DNA of 64,000 nt from Gulbenkiania mobilis. Its GTDB lineage: Bacteria > Pseudomonadota > Gammaproteobacteria > Burkholderiales > Chromobacteriaceae. A program made the position numbers and the translations under genes. Position 1 is the stretch's first letter. Each line of letters starts with the position of its first letter. Positions 41,667-50,191 of this stretch are shown here, piece after piece. Below the pieces are notes generated by a model, which saw only the letters and a program-made list of their open reading frames with translations, searched no databases and had not been told where the DNA came from. The DNA is taken from assembly GCA_004346645.1 (NCBI GenBank), contig SMDA01000002.1, positions 372,001-436,000 of the forward strand, in the 5' to 3' direction.

Positions 41667-41693
41667 AAAAAGCCGCCAGTAGGCGGCTTTTTG
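41667..41693 (+). terminator. Terminator after fba
   Basis: AAAAAGCCGCC - AGT - AGGCGGCTTTTT: stem over a three-base loop with an A-run before and a T-run after, so it can act in both directions. Confidence 0.92.
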
Positions 41694-41761
41694 CGTCTTG
41701 GCATCCAGGCAGGTCTGTACCCGTCTTGGCGTGCCTTTCACGGGGCGCTTACACTCTGCCC

Positions 41762-41902
41762 ATGAGCGAACTTCTTTCTCCCCTCGAATGGTTCTTTGTC
41801 GTCCTGCTGGCGGTGGTACCGCTGGCCGGGCTGGGTTTCCATCTGTGGATTATGTTTATCGGCCACGGCAAACGGGACCAGAACGACGAACAAGCCCCGT
41901 GA
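41762..41902 (+). CDS. Small single-helix membrane protein, unknown function
   Basis: 46 residues with one strongly hydrophobic segment (about 8-33: LEWFFVVLLAVVPLAGLGFH and on) and a charged tail KRDQNDEQAP, suggesting a membrane anchor. The ribosome site is weak, but the helix plus charged tail is unlikely by chance. It lies alone between the fba terminator and the convergent aminotransferase. Not recognised as any named family. Confidence 0.5.
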   Translation: MSELLSPLEWFFVVLLAVVPLAGLGFHLWIMFIGHGKRDQNDEQAP

Positions 41903-41942
41903 GCCCTTGACCCCTGCATACAGAGCCTCACCGTAGCCGTCG

Positions 41943-41954
41943 CTTCGGCCAACC
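41943..41954 (-). repeat. DUS-like 12-mer between convergent genes
   Basis: Exact copy, intergenic, 18 bases after the end of the aminotransferase coding strand. Confidence 0.8.
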
Positions 41955-41971
41955 CTGCGGACCGGGCCGTT

Positions 41972-43069
41972 TCAGCGCGTCGGGCAAAGGCCGTCCAGGA
42001 TGCTGGTCTGCAGCGCATCGGGATGGACCGTAACCCGCAGGAGATCCTGCATGGCCGGATGAGGTGGCCTATGCACTGCCACGCCCGCTGCCCAGAGGGC
42101 CTGCTGCCGGGCAGCCGCAGTGGCGGCACTGTCGTAACGGATGGCGACGAAGTTGGTCCACGAAGGCAGTACCTGCAGGCCCCGGTCCGACAGGACCCGC
42201 TCCAGGGTCTGGCGCAATTGTACGGTGTTGCTCACCAGGCGTGCCGAATACGTCGGCTCGTCCAGCACGGCGGCCGCGGCCGCCTGTGCCACCGATGACA
42301 CCGCAAACTGTGGGCGGATCTCATCGGCCTTGCCGATCCAGCCTGCCGGCGCCACGGCGTATCCCACGCGCAGGCCCGCCAAGGCGTAGGCCTTGGACAG
42401 CGTACGCAGGCGGAAGGCGCCTGGCAGTACACCGGCCAGCGGTCGGTCAGCTGTCTCTATGCAGAAGTCGCTGTACGCCTCGTCCAGCAGCAGCGTGCAG
42501 TCCTCGGGCAGCGCCTCGACCAGCGTACGGATAGCATCGCCCGAGGCGTTCCAGCCGGTGGGGTTGTCGGGGTTGGCCAGGTACACCAGGCGTGCCTGTC
42601 GGACTCGGGCGCGCTCGGCCAGACCCGCCAGGTCGGGGCGACGCAGTCCCTGTGCCTCGTGATACGGCACTTCCTCGATCCGGGTGCCGCAGCCCTCGGC
42701 AAAATAGCGGAAAGTAGGGTAGGTGCCGGCACTGGTGACAACGGTATCGCCCGGCGCACAGAAAAGTCGCAGCGCCAGCAGGATGAGGCTGTCGGCGCCC
42801 GTATCCACCAGCACTTCCTCCGGTGCCACGCCTGCCAGTGCCGCCAGGCGAGCCCGCAGCACCTGGGCGTAAGGGTCGGGGTAGGTGCGGGCCAGTTCGG
42901 CCAAGGCCGGGCCGAAGCGTGCTGCCAGCGGGCTGGTCGGTTCGGCGACGCTCTCGTTGGAGCCGATGCGGACCGTGACGGGACGCCCGATGGTCTGTTC
43001 CAGCCGGACCAGGCCGGGGAAGGGGTTGACGATGGTGTGGTCGGCCAAATGAGAAGCGAAGCGGGACAT
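41972..43069 (-). CDS. PLP-dependent aminotransferase, HisC-like
   Basis: Class I/II aminotransferase of about 365 residues. Features: NPFPGLVRLEQ near the start, YPDPYAQVLRARLAAL (about 62-77), LVYLANPDNPTGW (about 160-172), LLLDEAYSDF (PLP-contacting Asp/Tyr, about 194-203) and the PLP lysine in LRTLSKAYALAGLRVGYAV (about 219-237). The family includes histidinol-phosphate aminotransferase, but no his genes are near, so the substrate is open. ATG 43069 is chosen by conservation; no ribosome site is clear, and an in-frame ATG lies at 43120. Confidence 0.82.
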   Translation of the reverse strand: MSRFASHLADHTIVNPFPGLVRLEQTIGRPVTVRIGSNESVAEPTSPLAARFGPALAELARTYPDPYAQVLRARLAALAGVAPEEVLVDTGADSLILLALRLFCAPGDTVVTSAGTYPTFRYFAEGCGTRIEEVPYHEAQGLRRPDLAGLAERARVRQARLVYLANPDNPTGWNASGDAIRTLVEALPEDCTLLLDEAYSDFCIETADRPLAGVLPGAFRLRTLSKAYALAGLRVGYAVAPAGWIGKADEIRPQFAVSSVAQAAAAAVLDEPTYSARLVSNTVQLRQTLERVLSDRGLQVLPSWTNFVAIRYDSAATAAARQQALWAAGVAVHRPPHPAMQDLLRVTVHPDALQTSILDGLCPTR

Positions 43070-43183
43070 GGGGAGCACCAGGCAGCGGAAGGGACTTCCG
43101 ATTCTAACCAAGCCTCGCACGCCGGACCCGACCTTGCGGCACTAAGGTTATGCCCGGCCGGCAAGCGGCCGGGGCCGCTCACT

Positions 43184-43690
43184 TCAGACCAGCTTCTTTT
43201 CCATCATCAGGTACGCGGCCCCGCCCAGAGCCGACAGCTCGAAGCCCTGGCTTTCGTAGAGCTGCCGGCCGACACGATTGTCGGGCCGGACCTCCAGCGT
43301 GACCTTGGCGCAGCCGCGTGCGCTGCCTTCGGCTTCCACCGCGGCAAGAAGGGCCCGGCCCACGCCGGTACCACGTGCCTGAGGCGTCACCGAGATGTCG
43401 TGCAGGTTCACCGTGGGTGCCGCGTAAAAGCTGGAAAAGCCGAGAACGCACAATGCCAGCCCCACCGGCTCGCCGTTGCGCTCGGCCAGCAGGGCGAAGG
43501 TGGCAGGATGCGCGGCGAACGCCTCCGCAAGGTGTGCCCGGGCATGCTCCGAAAGGCCGTCGCCACCGCCCATGGGATCGCGGGCGTAGGCATCGGTCAG
43601 GGCTACCAGATGGGCGCGGTCGGACTCGCTGGCGGGGTCGAGCCGTCGCACGACGAGCCCAAGGTTGGCCGAAGCGGGCAGGGCGGTCAT
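43184..43690 (-). CDS. GNAT-family N-acetyltransferase downstream of lysA
   Basis: 168-residue acetyltransferase. The CoA-binding segment is LHDISVTPQARGTGVGRALLA (about 97-117), followed by CAKVTLEVRPDNRVGRQLYESQGF (about 129-152). The substrate is unknown. Its ATG shares one base with the lysA stop (TGATG), so it is the third gene of the lptM-lysA-GNAT operon, which hints at a role near lysine or cell-wall metabolism (weak inference). An exact 12-bp repeat falls in the first codons (43663). Confidence 0.85.
   Translation of the reverse strand: MTALPASANLGLVVRRLDPASESDRAHLVALTDAYARDPMGGGDGLSEHARAHLAEAFAAHPATFALLAERNGEPVGLALCVLGFSSFYAAPTVNLHDISVTPQARGTGVGRALLAAVEAEGSARGCAKVTLEVRPDNRVGRQLYESQGFELSALGGAAYLMMEKKLV
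43663..43674 (+). repeat. DUS-like 12-mer in GNAT start region
   Basis: Exact copy in the extended AAGGTTGGCCGAAGC form, opposite the coding strand, covering residues 6-9 of the acetyltransferase. Confidence 0.8.
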
Positions 43691-44949
43691 CAGTGCGTCT
43701 CCAGGAGGGCGCGTTCGTTGGCCAGCAGTGCCTCCAGCGTTTCCCGGGCCCGCACCAGACGCGGTTGTCCGTCGATACCAATCAGCACTTCGGCCGCACG
43801 GGGGCGCGTGTTGTAGTTGCTGGCCATGGTGGAGCCGTAGGCTCCGGCCGACAGCACTGCCAGCAGATCGCCTTCCTTCACCGCCAGCGTGCGGTCCTTG
43901 CCGAGGAAATCACTCGATTCGCACACCGGGCCCACCACATCCACCTTCATCGGTGGCAGATGGGCATGGCGCACCACCGGTACGATCTGGTGATAAGCGG
44001 CGTAGAGAGACGGGCGCAACAGGTCGTTCATGGCCGCGTCCACGATGGCGAAGTTCTTGGCTTCGCCGAGCTTGAGATACTCCACCCGCGTCAGCAGTAC
44101 GCCCGCATTGCCCACCAGTGAGCGGCCCGGTTCCATCACCAGCCGCAGGGGACGCCCGGCCAAGCGTTGTGCCACGGCATCGGCGTAGCCTTGCAGATCG
44201 GGTGGGGTTTCGTCGGTGTAGCGGATGCCCACGCCACCGCCGATGTCCAGGTGGCGCAGCACGATGCCAGCCTCGGCCAGCCGGTCCACCAGTGCCAGCA
44301 GCCGGTCCAGCGCATCGATCAGAGGGGTGACGTCGGTCAGTTGCGAGCCGATATGGCAATCGATGCCCACCACGTCCAGGTGCGGTAGGGCGGCGGCCTC
44401 GCGGTATACGTCGAAGGCGGTGTCGAAGGCGATGCCGAACTTGTTGTCCTTCAGGCCGGTGGAGATGTAAGGATGCGTCTGCGCGTCCACATCCGGGTTC
44501 ACCCGCAGGCTGACCGGGGCGCGGCGTCCCATCTCGCCGGCTACCTGGTTGAGACGCACCAGCTCGTTGACCGATTCCACGTTGAAGCAGTGGATGCCCG
44601 CCTCCAGGCCCATACGCATCTCGTCCGCTGTCTTGCCCACCCCGGAGAACACCACCTTCGCCGCATCAGCCCCTGCGGCCAACACGCGGGCCAATTCGCC
44701 CCCTGAAACGATGTCGAAGCCGGCCCCCAGGCGCGCAAAATGCTGCAGGATCGACAGGTTGCCGTTGGCCTTGACTGCATAGCAGATCAGGGGGTCGAGC
44801 GAGGCAAAGGCGTCCCGGTAGGCCGTGTACGCCTCGGTAAGCACGCGCTCTGCGTAGACGTAGCACGGCGTGCCGAAGCGTTCGGCAATTGCGGTGAGCG
44901 CTTGTCCGCCGAACGTGAGGGTGTCGTTGTGGTAATCCAGCTGGCTCAT
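43690..44949 (-). CDS. lysA: Diaminopimelate decarboxylase
   Basis: Last step of lysine synthesis: decarboxylates meso-diaminopimelate with PLP. 419 residues, alanine-racemase-like barrel. PLP lysine in ICYAVKANGNLSIL (about 56-69), GFDIVSGGELARVLAAG, GIDCHIGSQLTDV (about 193-205), HLDIGGGVGI (about 236-245), and the cross-subunit cysteine in GPVCESSDFLGKDR (about 339-352). It starts four bases inside the end of lptM. ATG 44949 is fixed by the conserved N-terminus. Confidence 0.95.
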   Translation of the reverse strand: MSQLDYHNDTLTFGGQALTAIAERFGTPCYVYAERVLTEAYTAYRDAFASLDPLICYAVKANGNLSILQHFARLGAGFDIVSGGELARVLAAGADAAKVVFSGVGKTADEMRMGLEAGIHCFNVESVNELVRLNQVAGEMGRRAPVSLRVNPDVDAQTHPYISTGLKDNKFGIAFDTAFDVYREAAALPHLDVVGIDCHIGSQLTDVTPLIDALDRLLALVDRLAEAGIVLRHLDIGGGVGIRYTDETPPDLQGYADAVAQRLAGRPLRLVMEPGRSLVGNAGVLLTRVEYLKLGEAKNFAIVDAAMNDLLRPSLYAAYHQIVPVVRHAHLPPMKVDVVGPVCESSDFLGKDRTLAVKEGDLLAVLSAGAYGSTMASNYNTRPRAAEVLIGIDGQPRLVRARETLEALLANERALLETH

Positions 44950-45074
44950 GGCGTCGGCGCTTTCTGGCCGGCAGCCGAGGCGTTGGGGGTGGTGTCGGGG
45001 AGGTAGAGCGGGCCCTTGTAGCCACACCCGGCAAGAAGGGTGGCAAGCAGGGCGAAGAGGGCAAGGCGTCGCAT
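44946..45074 (-). CDS. lptM: LptM (YifL-like) small outer-membrane lipoprotein
   Basis: 42-residue lipoprotein with a signal sequence RRLALFALLATLLAGCGYKGPLY whose lipobox LAGC marks cleavage before Cys17 (sequence shown in outline). The mature start CGYKGPLYLP is the LptM hallmark. LptM assists maturation of the LptDE LPS translocon. The lptM-lysA order is widespread in proteobacteria and is often missed because the gene is so short. It overlaps lysA by four bases and diverges from cyaY, sharing a 94-base promoter region. Confidence 0.88.
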   Translation of the reverse strand: MRRLALFALLATLLAGCGYKGPLYLPDTTPNASAAGQKAPTP

Positions 45075-45168
45075 GGTATGGTACCGAGTATGGCAAAATC
45101 CCCATACTAGCAAAGCCGGAAGCCAGCGCCCACCGGCTTGTCCCGCATTCCACCCGGCAGGAGCACCG

Positions 45169-45486
45169 ATGACCGAAAGCGAATTTCTCGACCTTACCGA
45201 CCGCATGCTCGAGACCATCCAGAACGCCATCGACGAGGCTGGTCTGGATGCCGACTACACCCTCAACGGCGGGGTGCTCGACATTGCCTTCGACAACGGC
45301 CAGCACATCGTCGTCAACCGGCACGGCCCCAACCAGGAAATGTGGCTGGCGGCCCGGAGCGGCGGTTTTCATTTTGCCCACGATGGCACGGCATGGCGCA
45401 ACACCCGCGGCGGCAGCGATTTCTGGGAAACGCTGACCCTGCTGGTAGAGGAGGCCTCCGGCGAGGAGATTGCCTTCGAACGCTGA
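45169..45486 (+). CDS. cyaY: Iron-sulfur cluster assembly protein CyaY (frataxin)
   Basis: 105-residue frataxin homologue, cytosolic iron-binding regulator of Fe-S assembly. It starts MTESEFLDLTDRMLETIQNAIDE with the acidic iron-binding helix; LNGGVLDIAFDNGQHIVVNRHGPNQEMWLA (given in outline, about 30-59) forms the beta sheet, and GGSDFWETLTLLVEEA closes it. AGGAG lies six bases before ATG 45169. Divergent from lptM-lysA, a conserved arrangement. Confidence 0.94.
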   Translation: MTESEFLDLTDRMLETIQNAIDEAGLDADYTLNGGVLDIAFDNGQHIVVNRHGPNQEMWLAARSGGFHFAHDGTAWRNTRGGSDFWETLTLLVEEASGEEIAFER

Positions 45487-45520
45487 ACGGCCGTCCGTCC
45501 CGCCTCAGGAAAGATTCTCA

Positions 45521-45730
45521 ATGATGAAGCTCGCCAGTGTGCGTTCTGTGTGTTTCACGATCTGCATCGTCAGCATCGTGGTCGGCCTGTTGCTGGGCCT
45601 GGCCATGATCTGGGACGTGGTGCAGGATTCCGCGCTCGCGTGGAAAGCCTTCATGACCATCGGCCTGTTCTTCATTGCTTCCACCCTTACCCTGACCGTC
45701 GTCCACCAGCTCGGTGACGACGAGCGCTGA
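45521..45730 (+). CDS. Small two-helix membrane protein, unknown
   Basis: 69 residues with two hydrophobic segments, about 9-31 (VCFTICIVSIVVGLLLGLAM) and 42-60 (AFMTIGLFFIASTLTLTVVH), and a short acidic end. AGGAAAG precedes two adjacent ATG codons at 45521 and 45524. It lies 34 bases after cyaY and 17 before the yqaA-like gene on the same strand, so probably one transcript. No family recognised. Confidence 0.62.
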   Translation: MMKLASVRSVCFTICIVSIVVGLLLGLAMIWDVVQDSALAWKAFMTIGLFFIASTLTLTVVHQLGDDER

Positions 45731-45747
45731 CCGGAGGACGCCCGCGC

Positions 45748-46158
45748 TTGGATCCGATCCCGGCCGCCCTTGCAGGGGTGGCGCTGTCGGCTTTCGTCTC
45801 CGCCACCCTTCTGCCCGGAAACTCCGAAATCGCGCTGGGGGCCTTTGTGCATGCTTGGCCCGCCTGGATGTGGTCGGCCTGGCTCGTGGCCACGCTGGCC
45901 AACGGCGCTGGCAGCCTCGTCAGCTACGGTATGGGCCGCATGGTGCCCCCCCGCCCCCTGCCGGCACGCACCGCCCAGGCTTTCCGGCGTTTCGGCCCTT
46001 CGGTGTTGTTCCTGGCCTGGGTGCCCTTCATCGGCGACGCCTTGCCACTGGCGGCAGGGTGGCTGCGCCTGCCATGGCTCTCGTCTGCGGTGTGGATCCT
46101 GCTGGGCAAGGGTGTGCGCTATTTCGTGCTGATCCGGCTGGTGGAAGCGTGGCAATAA
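45748..46158 (+). CDS. yqaA: YqaA-family (SNARE-associated/DedA-like) membrane protein
   Basis: 136-residue inner-membrane protein related to E. coli YqaA and the DedA superfamily, which act in membrane lipid transport or homeostasis. Features: SATLLPGNSEIALGAFV (about 19-35), LVATLANGAGSLVSYGMGR (about 46-64) and RRFGPSVLFLAWVPFIGDALPLAAGWLRLP (in outline, about 80-109), with four hydrophobic segments. No ATG is available; TTG 45748 with GGAGG ten bases upstream is the best start. Confidence 0.83.
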   Translation: MDPIPAALAGVALSAFVSATLLPGNSEIALGAFVHAWPAWMWSAWLVATLANGAGSLVSYGMGRMVPPRPLPARTAQAFRRFGPSVLFLAWVPFIGDALPLAAGWLRLPWLSSAVWILLGKGVRYFVLIRLVEAWQ

Positions 46159-46190
46159 TGCGGCCTTAAGCCTGCGTGGGGCGGATCATG

Positions 46191-46202
46191 CTTCGGCCAA
46201 CC
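46191..46202 (-). repeat. DUS-like 12-mer upstream of ksgA
   Basis: Exact intergenic copy in the extended AAGGTTGGCCGAAGC form, 72 bases before the ksgA start. A further 11-base match lies inside ksgA at about 46631. Confidence 0.8.
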
Positions 46203-46274
46203 TTCTGGCGTCCGCCCGATTGGTAAAAACCCTTTGCCGGGGTTTACAATCCGCCAAAAACCCTGCTTCTTTAT

Positions 46275-47069
46275 ATGACCCAGCATATTCCCCGCAAACG
46301 GTTCGGCCAGAATTTCCTCCAGGACACGCGGGTGATCGAGGACATCGTGCGTGCGGTGCGTCCCGAGCGCGCCGACACCGTCATCGAGATCGGCCCGGGC
46401 CTCGGCGCCATCACCCGCCCCCTGCTGGACCGGCTCGACCACTTGCACGTGGTGGAAATCGACCGTGACATCATTGAGCGGCTGCGTTCGGAATTCCCGC
46501 CCGAGCGGCTCACCATCCATGCCGGCGACGCGCTCGCGTTCGATTTCGCCAGCGTGGGGCCGGGTCCGCTCAAGATCGTGGGCAACCTGCCCTATAACAT
46601 CTCTACGCCCCTGCTTTTCCATCTGGCGGGCTTCGGCCAACGTGTCACCGACATGCACTTCATGCTCCAGAAGGAAGTAGTGGACCGCATGGTGGCGGCA
46701 CCCTCCAGCGCGGATTACAGCCGGCTATCGGTGATGCTGCAGTATCGATTCGAGATGGAGGAGATTCTGGCCGTGCCGCCGGATGCCTTCTGGCCGCCGC
46801 CCAAGGTGGATTCGGCCGTGGTGCGGATGATCCCGCTGCCGGGCCGTGCTGGCGTGGCCGACGACGAGGCGAGGCTGGAGGACACCGTCAGCCGCGCCTT
46901 CGCCCAGCGGCGCAAGACGCTGCGCAACAACCTCAAGGGCTTGGCCGACGAGGCCGACTTTGCCGCGCTGGGCATCGACCCGGGTCTGCGGCCCGAGAAC
47001 CTGCCCGTGGAGGACTATGTGCGCCTCTCCAACCACTTGGGCAAAAAACACGGTAAATCAGGGGCTTGA
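46275..47069 (+). CDS. ksgA: 16S rRNA dimethyladenosine transferase
   Basis: Dimethylates A1518 and A1519 of 16S rRNA during small-subunit maturation. 264 residues. It starts [18 protein letters not shown] motif I is [17 protein letters not shown] (about 38-54), and the catalytic motif IV is [14 protein letters not shown] (about 104-117). The C-terminal domain has [12 protein letters not shown] (about 217-228). The start ATG follows a weak ribosome site. Not in the classical pdxA-ksgA arrangement here. Confidence 0.96.
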   Translation: MTQHIPRKRFGQNFLQDTRVIEDIVRAVRPERADTVIEIGPGLGAITRPLLDRLDHLHVVEIDRDIIERLRSEFPPERLTIHAGDALAFDFASVGPGPLKIVGNLPYNISTPLLFHLAGFGQRVTDMHFMLQKEVVDRMVAAPSSADYSRLSVMLQYRFEMEEILAVPPDAFWPPPKVDSAVVRMIPLPGRAGVADDEARLEDTVSRAFAQRRKTLRNNLKGLADEADFAALGIDPGLRPENLPVEDYVRLSNHLGKKHGKSGA

Positions 47070-47199
47070 TGGTGCACTGCGCCTTGCCTCCGGTGGCGAA
47101 TGTTTGCACACTCCGTTTCTGGCCGGCCTTAGGGTCGGCATTGACCAGACGAACGCGGCGCACGAGCCGCCGCGCTGACCCAACCTGCGAGAGATCGGC

Positions 47200-47934
47200 A
47201 TGATTCGTTTCATCAATGTGCATAAATGGTTCAAGGACCTGCACGTGCTCAACGGCATCGACCTGCAGGTAGCGCAGGGCGAGGTGGTGGTGGTCTGCGG
47301 CCCGTCCGGTTCGGGCAAGTCCACGCTGATCCGTACCGTGAACCAGCTCGAAAGCATCAACGAGGGCGAAATCTGGGTGGACGGCAAGAACGTCACCGAC
47401 CCCAAGACCGACCTGAACGCGCTGCGCGCCGAGGTCGGCTTCGTGTTCCAGCATTTCAACCTGTACCCGCATCTGTCGGTGTTGGACAACATCACCCTCT
47501 CGCCGATGCGGGTGAAGAAAATGGAGCGGGTGGCCGCCGAGAAACGGGCCGAGGAGCTCCTTGAGCGCGTAGGGCTGGCGCACAAGAAGGACGCCTTCCC
47601 GGCGCAGCTCTCCGGCGGGCAGCAGCAGCGCGTGGCTATCGCCCGTGGTCTGGCGATGCAGCCGCAGGTGATGCTGTTCGACGAACCCACCTCGGCGCTC
47701 GACCCGGAAATGATCGGTGAAGTGCTCAAGGTGATGAAGGACCTGGCCGAAAGCGGGATGACCATGATGGTAGTCACGCACGAGATGGGCTTTGCCCGCG
47801 AGGTGGCCGACCGTGTGGTCTTCGTCGATCACGGGCGCATCCTCGAGGAAGCTCCGCCGGAAGAGTTCTTCATGCGGCCGCAGCACGAGCGTGCGCAGCA
47901 GTTCCTGCGCCAGCTGCTGACCCCGATGAACTGA
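47200..47934 (+). CDS. Glutamate/aspartate-type ABC transporter ATPase (first copy)
   Basis: 244-residue ATPase of the polar amino-acid uptake family (GltL/GlnQ). Walker [16 protein letters not shown] (about 34-48), Q-loop [14 protein letters not shown] (about 85-98), signature [19 protein letters not shown] (about 138-156) and Walker [21 protein letters not shown]. It opens the six-gene operon and resembles the last gene (51597) closely. Which ATPase powers the permease pair, or whether both do, cannot be told. The 130 bases before it hold no gene. Confidence 0.92.
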   Translation: MIRFINVHKWFKDLHVLNGIDLQVAQGEVVVVCGPSGSGKSTLIRTVNQLESINEGEIWVDGKNVTDPKTDLNALRAEVGFVFQHFNLYPHLSVLDNITLSPMRVKKMERVAAEKRAEELLERVGLAHKKDAFPAQLSGGQQQRVAIARGLAMQPQVMLFDEPTSALDPEMIGEVLKVMKDLAESGMTMMVVTHEMGFAREVADRVVFVDHGRILEEAPPEEFFMRPQHERAQQFLRQLLTPMN

Positions 47935-48034
47935 GGCCCTGCAGGACCGATACCGAATAACAGGAAATACCGTAGCAAGCCGGCCGGTGCGTGCAGTGCC
48001 GGCCAACCAGCAAGACCCACAAGGAGAAACCCCC

Positions 48035-48940
48035 ATGCGTTTTCACACTCGACTGATCGCCGCTGCAACACTCGGCGCACTGATCGCAGCTCCGGCCATG
48101 GCCGAGGAACTGACCGGCACCCTCAAGAAGATCAAGGATTCCGGCACCATCGTGCTGGGACACCGCGATGCGTCGATCCCGTTCTCGTACCTGGCTGGCA
48201 GCGAGGCGCCGATCGGCTATTCGCACGACCTGCAGCTGAAGGTGGTGGAGAAGCTCAAAAAAGACCTGAAGATGCCGAACCTGCAGGTGAAGTACAACCT
48301 GGTCACCTCGCAGACCCGCATCCCGCTGGTGCAGAACGGTACCGTCGATCTCGAGTGCGGTTCCACCACCAATAACCTGGAACGCCAGAAGCAGGTGGAT
48401 TTCTCCGTGGGCATCTTCGAGATCGGCACGCGCCTGCTCACCGCCAAGACCTCGGGCATCAAGGACTTCCCGGACCTGAAGGGCAAGAATGTGGTGACCA
48501 CCGCGGGCACCACTTCCGAGCGCCTGCTCAAGGCCATGAACGCCGAGAAGCAGATGGGCATGAATATCATCTCGGCCAAGGACCACGGCGAATCCTTCCT
48601 GATGCTGGAGTCCGGCCGCGCCGCTGCCTTCATGATGGACGATGCCCTGCTGTACGGTGAAATGGCCAAGGCCAAGAACCCGGCCAACTGGGTGGTGACT
48701 GGCAAGCCGCAATCGTTCGAGATCTACGGCTGCATGGTGCGCAAGGGGGATGCCCAGTTCAAGAAGGCGGTGGACGATGCCATCAAGGCGGTCTACAAGT
48801 CCGGCGAGATCAACAAGATCTACAACAAGTGGTTCATGAGCCCGGTTCCGCCCAAGGGGCTGAACCTGAACTTCCCGATGTCCGAGGAGTTCAAGCAGCT
48901 GGTGGCCAAGCCGACCGACAAGTCTGCCGAGCAGATGTAA
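48035..48940 (+). CDS. gltI: Periplasmic amino-acid-binding protein, GltI type (first copy)
   Basis: 301-residue solute-binding protein for acidic amino acids. Signal peptide RLIAAATLGALIAAPAMA, cleavage before EELTG. Ligand-domain landmarks: LKKIKDSGTIVLGHRDASIP (about 26-45), TVDLECGSTTNNLERQKQVDFS (in outline, about 106-127), LKGKNVVTTAGTTSERLL (about 148-165) and NKIYNKWFMSPVPPKGLNLN (about 263-282), all as in E. coli GltI. AAGGAG lies eight bases before ATG 48035. A hairpin follows at 48963. Confidence 0.92.
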   Translation: MRFHTRLIAAATLGALIAAPAMAEELTGTLKKIKDSGTIVLGHRDASIPFSYLAGSEAPIGYSHDLQLKVVEKLKKDLKMPNLQVKYNLVTSQTRIPLVQNGTVDLECGSTTNNLERQKQVDFSVGIFEIGTRLLTAKTSGIKDFPDLKGKNVVTTAGTTSERLLKAMNAEKQMGMNIISAKDHGESFLMLESGRAAAFMMDDALLYGEMAKAKNPANWVVTGKPQSFEIYGCMVRKGDAQFKKAVDDAIKAVYKSGEINKIYNKWFMSPVPPKGLNLNFPMSEEFKQLVAKPTDKSAEQM

Positions 48941-48962
48941 GGCGCCGGACGGCCAGACACTT

Positions 48963-48993
48963 GGCCCGGTACGGTTAAGGCCGTGCCGGGCCA
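48963..48993 (+). terminator. Hairpin between the two binding-protein genes
   Basis: GGCCCGGTACGG / CCGTGCCGGGCC stem (one mismatch), TTAAGG loop region, no U-run. It may stabilise the first binding-protein mRNA or cause partial termination. The remaining 240 bases to the next ATG hold no gene. Confidence 0.55.
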
Positions 48994-49232
48994 TAGACTT
49001 TGCGTCAGGTCAAAAGCCGGTAGAGGGTTTTTGAGCGAAACTCGATCAGACTGTTGCACCGCCACCCTTGCCGGTGGCCAAGAGGAAGCGACGCACAAGG
49101 AGAAGCGTTCCCACAATAAACCCTGTTCCGCACCACGGACAAAAGGGCGGGGAACCCAGCCATTCCGAAGCAAGCGGCAGGACGCCAGCCGGCGCCCTGC
49201 ATTGTGTTGTGCCTTGTTACGGAGTATGCCTT

Positions 49233-50132
49233 ATGCGCTCACCCAAGCTCTGTCTGGCTGCCTGTCTGGCAGCCGCGATCGCCACGCCAGCAGGGGCTGC
49301 CGCCCCGACCGGCACGCTCAAGAAAATTGCCGACTCCGGAACGATCGTCATCGGTCACCGGGATTCCGCAATCCCCTTTGCCTATCTTGCCGACGGCAGC
49401 AAGCCGGCCGGTTATTCGATCGACCTTGCAGGCAAGGTGGTCGAGGCCGTACGCAAGGAACTGGGACGACCCAACATCGCCGTCCGTTACGCGCTGGTGA
49501 CCGGCCAGACACGGATTCCGCTTCTGGTCAATGGCACCATCGACCTGGAGTGCGGCGCCACCACCAACAATGCCGAGCGCGCCCAGCAGGTGGACTTTTC
49601 GGTCGGGATCTTCTCGATCGGCACCCGCCTGATGACGCACAAGGCCTCCGGCATCCGCGACTTTGCCGACCTGAAGGGCAAGAACGTTGTGGTAGCGGCC
49701 GGCACCACATCCGAGCGCATCCTGCGCAAGATGAATGCCGACGCCAACATGGGGCTCAACATCGTGTCCGCCAAGGACAACGGTGAAGCCTTCCTGATGC
49801 TGGAGACCCAACGGGTGGCCGCCTTCATGTCGGACGATGCCATGCTGTACGGTGAACGCGCCAAGGCGCGGGTACCGACAGACTGGATCGTCACGGGCAC
49901 TCCACAGTCGCGTGAGGTTTACGGTTGCATGGTGCGCAAGGGCGACACGGCCTTCAAGGCCGTGGTCGACAAGGCGCTGAAGGCCGTGTATGCCTCGGGT
50001 GAAATAGAACGCATCTACCAGAAGTGGTTCATGCAGCCGATTCCGCCCAAAGGGCTTAACATGAATTTCCCGATGTCGCCTGAATGGCGGGCGCTCATCC
50101 GGAAGCCGAACGATCAGCCGGCCGGGCGCTGA
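49233..50132 (+). CDS. Periplasmic amino-acid-binding protein, GltI type (second copy)
   Basis: 299-residue paralogue of the preceding gene, alike over the whole length by eye: signal peptide CLAACLAAAIATPAGAA, then LKKIADSGTIVIGHRDSAIP, DLECGATTNNAERAQQVDFS, LKGKNVVVAAGTTSERIL and ERIYQKWFMQPIPPKGLNMN. Loops around the pocket differ (for example FAYLADGSKPAGYS against FSYLAGSEAPIGYS), so the two may prefer different ligands (inference). GGAG lies upstream of ATG 49233. Tandem duplication inside the operon is the simplest origin. Confidence 0.92.
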   Translation: MRSPKLCLAACLAAAIATPAGAAAPTGTLKKIADSGTIVIGHRDSAIPFAYLADGSKPAGYSIDLAGKVVEAVRKELGRPNIAVRYALVTGQTRIPLLVNGTIDLECGATTNNAERAQQVDFSVGIFSIGTRLMTHKASGIRDFADLKGKNVVVAAGTTSERILRKMNADANMGLNIVSAKDNGEAFLMLETQRVAAFMSDDAMLYGERAKARVPTDWIVTGTPQSREVYGCMVRKGDTAFKAVVDKALKAVYASGEIERIYQKWFMQPIPPKGLNMNFPMSPEWRALIRKPNDQPAGR

Positions 50133-50152
50133 ACGGCGAGTGAGCGGGTCAG

Positions 50153-50177
50153 AAGGGGGCGGCACTCGCCCCCTTTC
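50153..50177 (+). terminator. Attenuator-like hairpin before the permease genes
   Basis: 9-bp perfect stem AAGGGGGCG / CGCCCCCTT with a five-base loop and TTTC end, 20 bases after the binding-protein stop and within 20 bases of the permease start. It fits partial termination that keeps binding protein in excess over permease. Confidence 0.7.
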
Positions 50178-50191
50178 ATGTGGAGAGAGGA

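Noticed and set aside
45551-45559. Half parS TGTTTCACG (also at 57455)
   Set aside because: Only one arm of the palindrome is present; ParB needs both arms.
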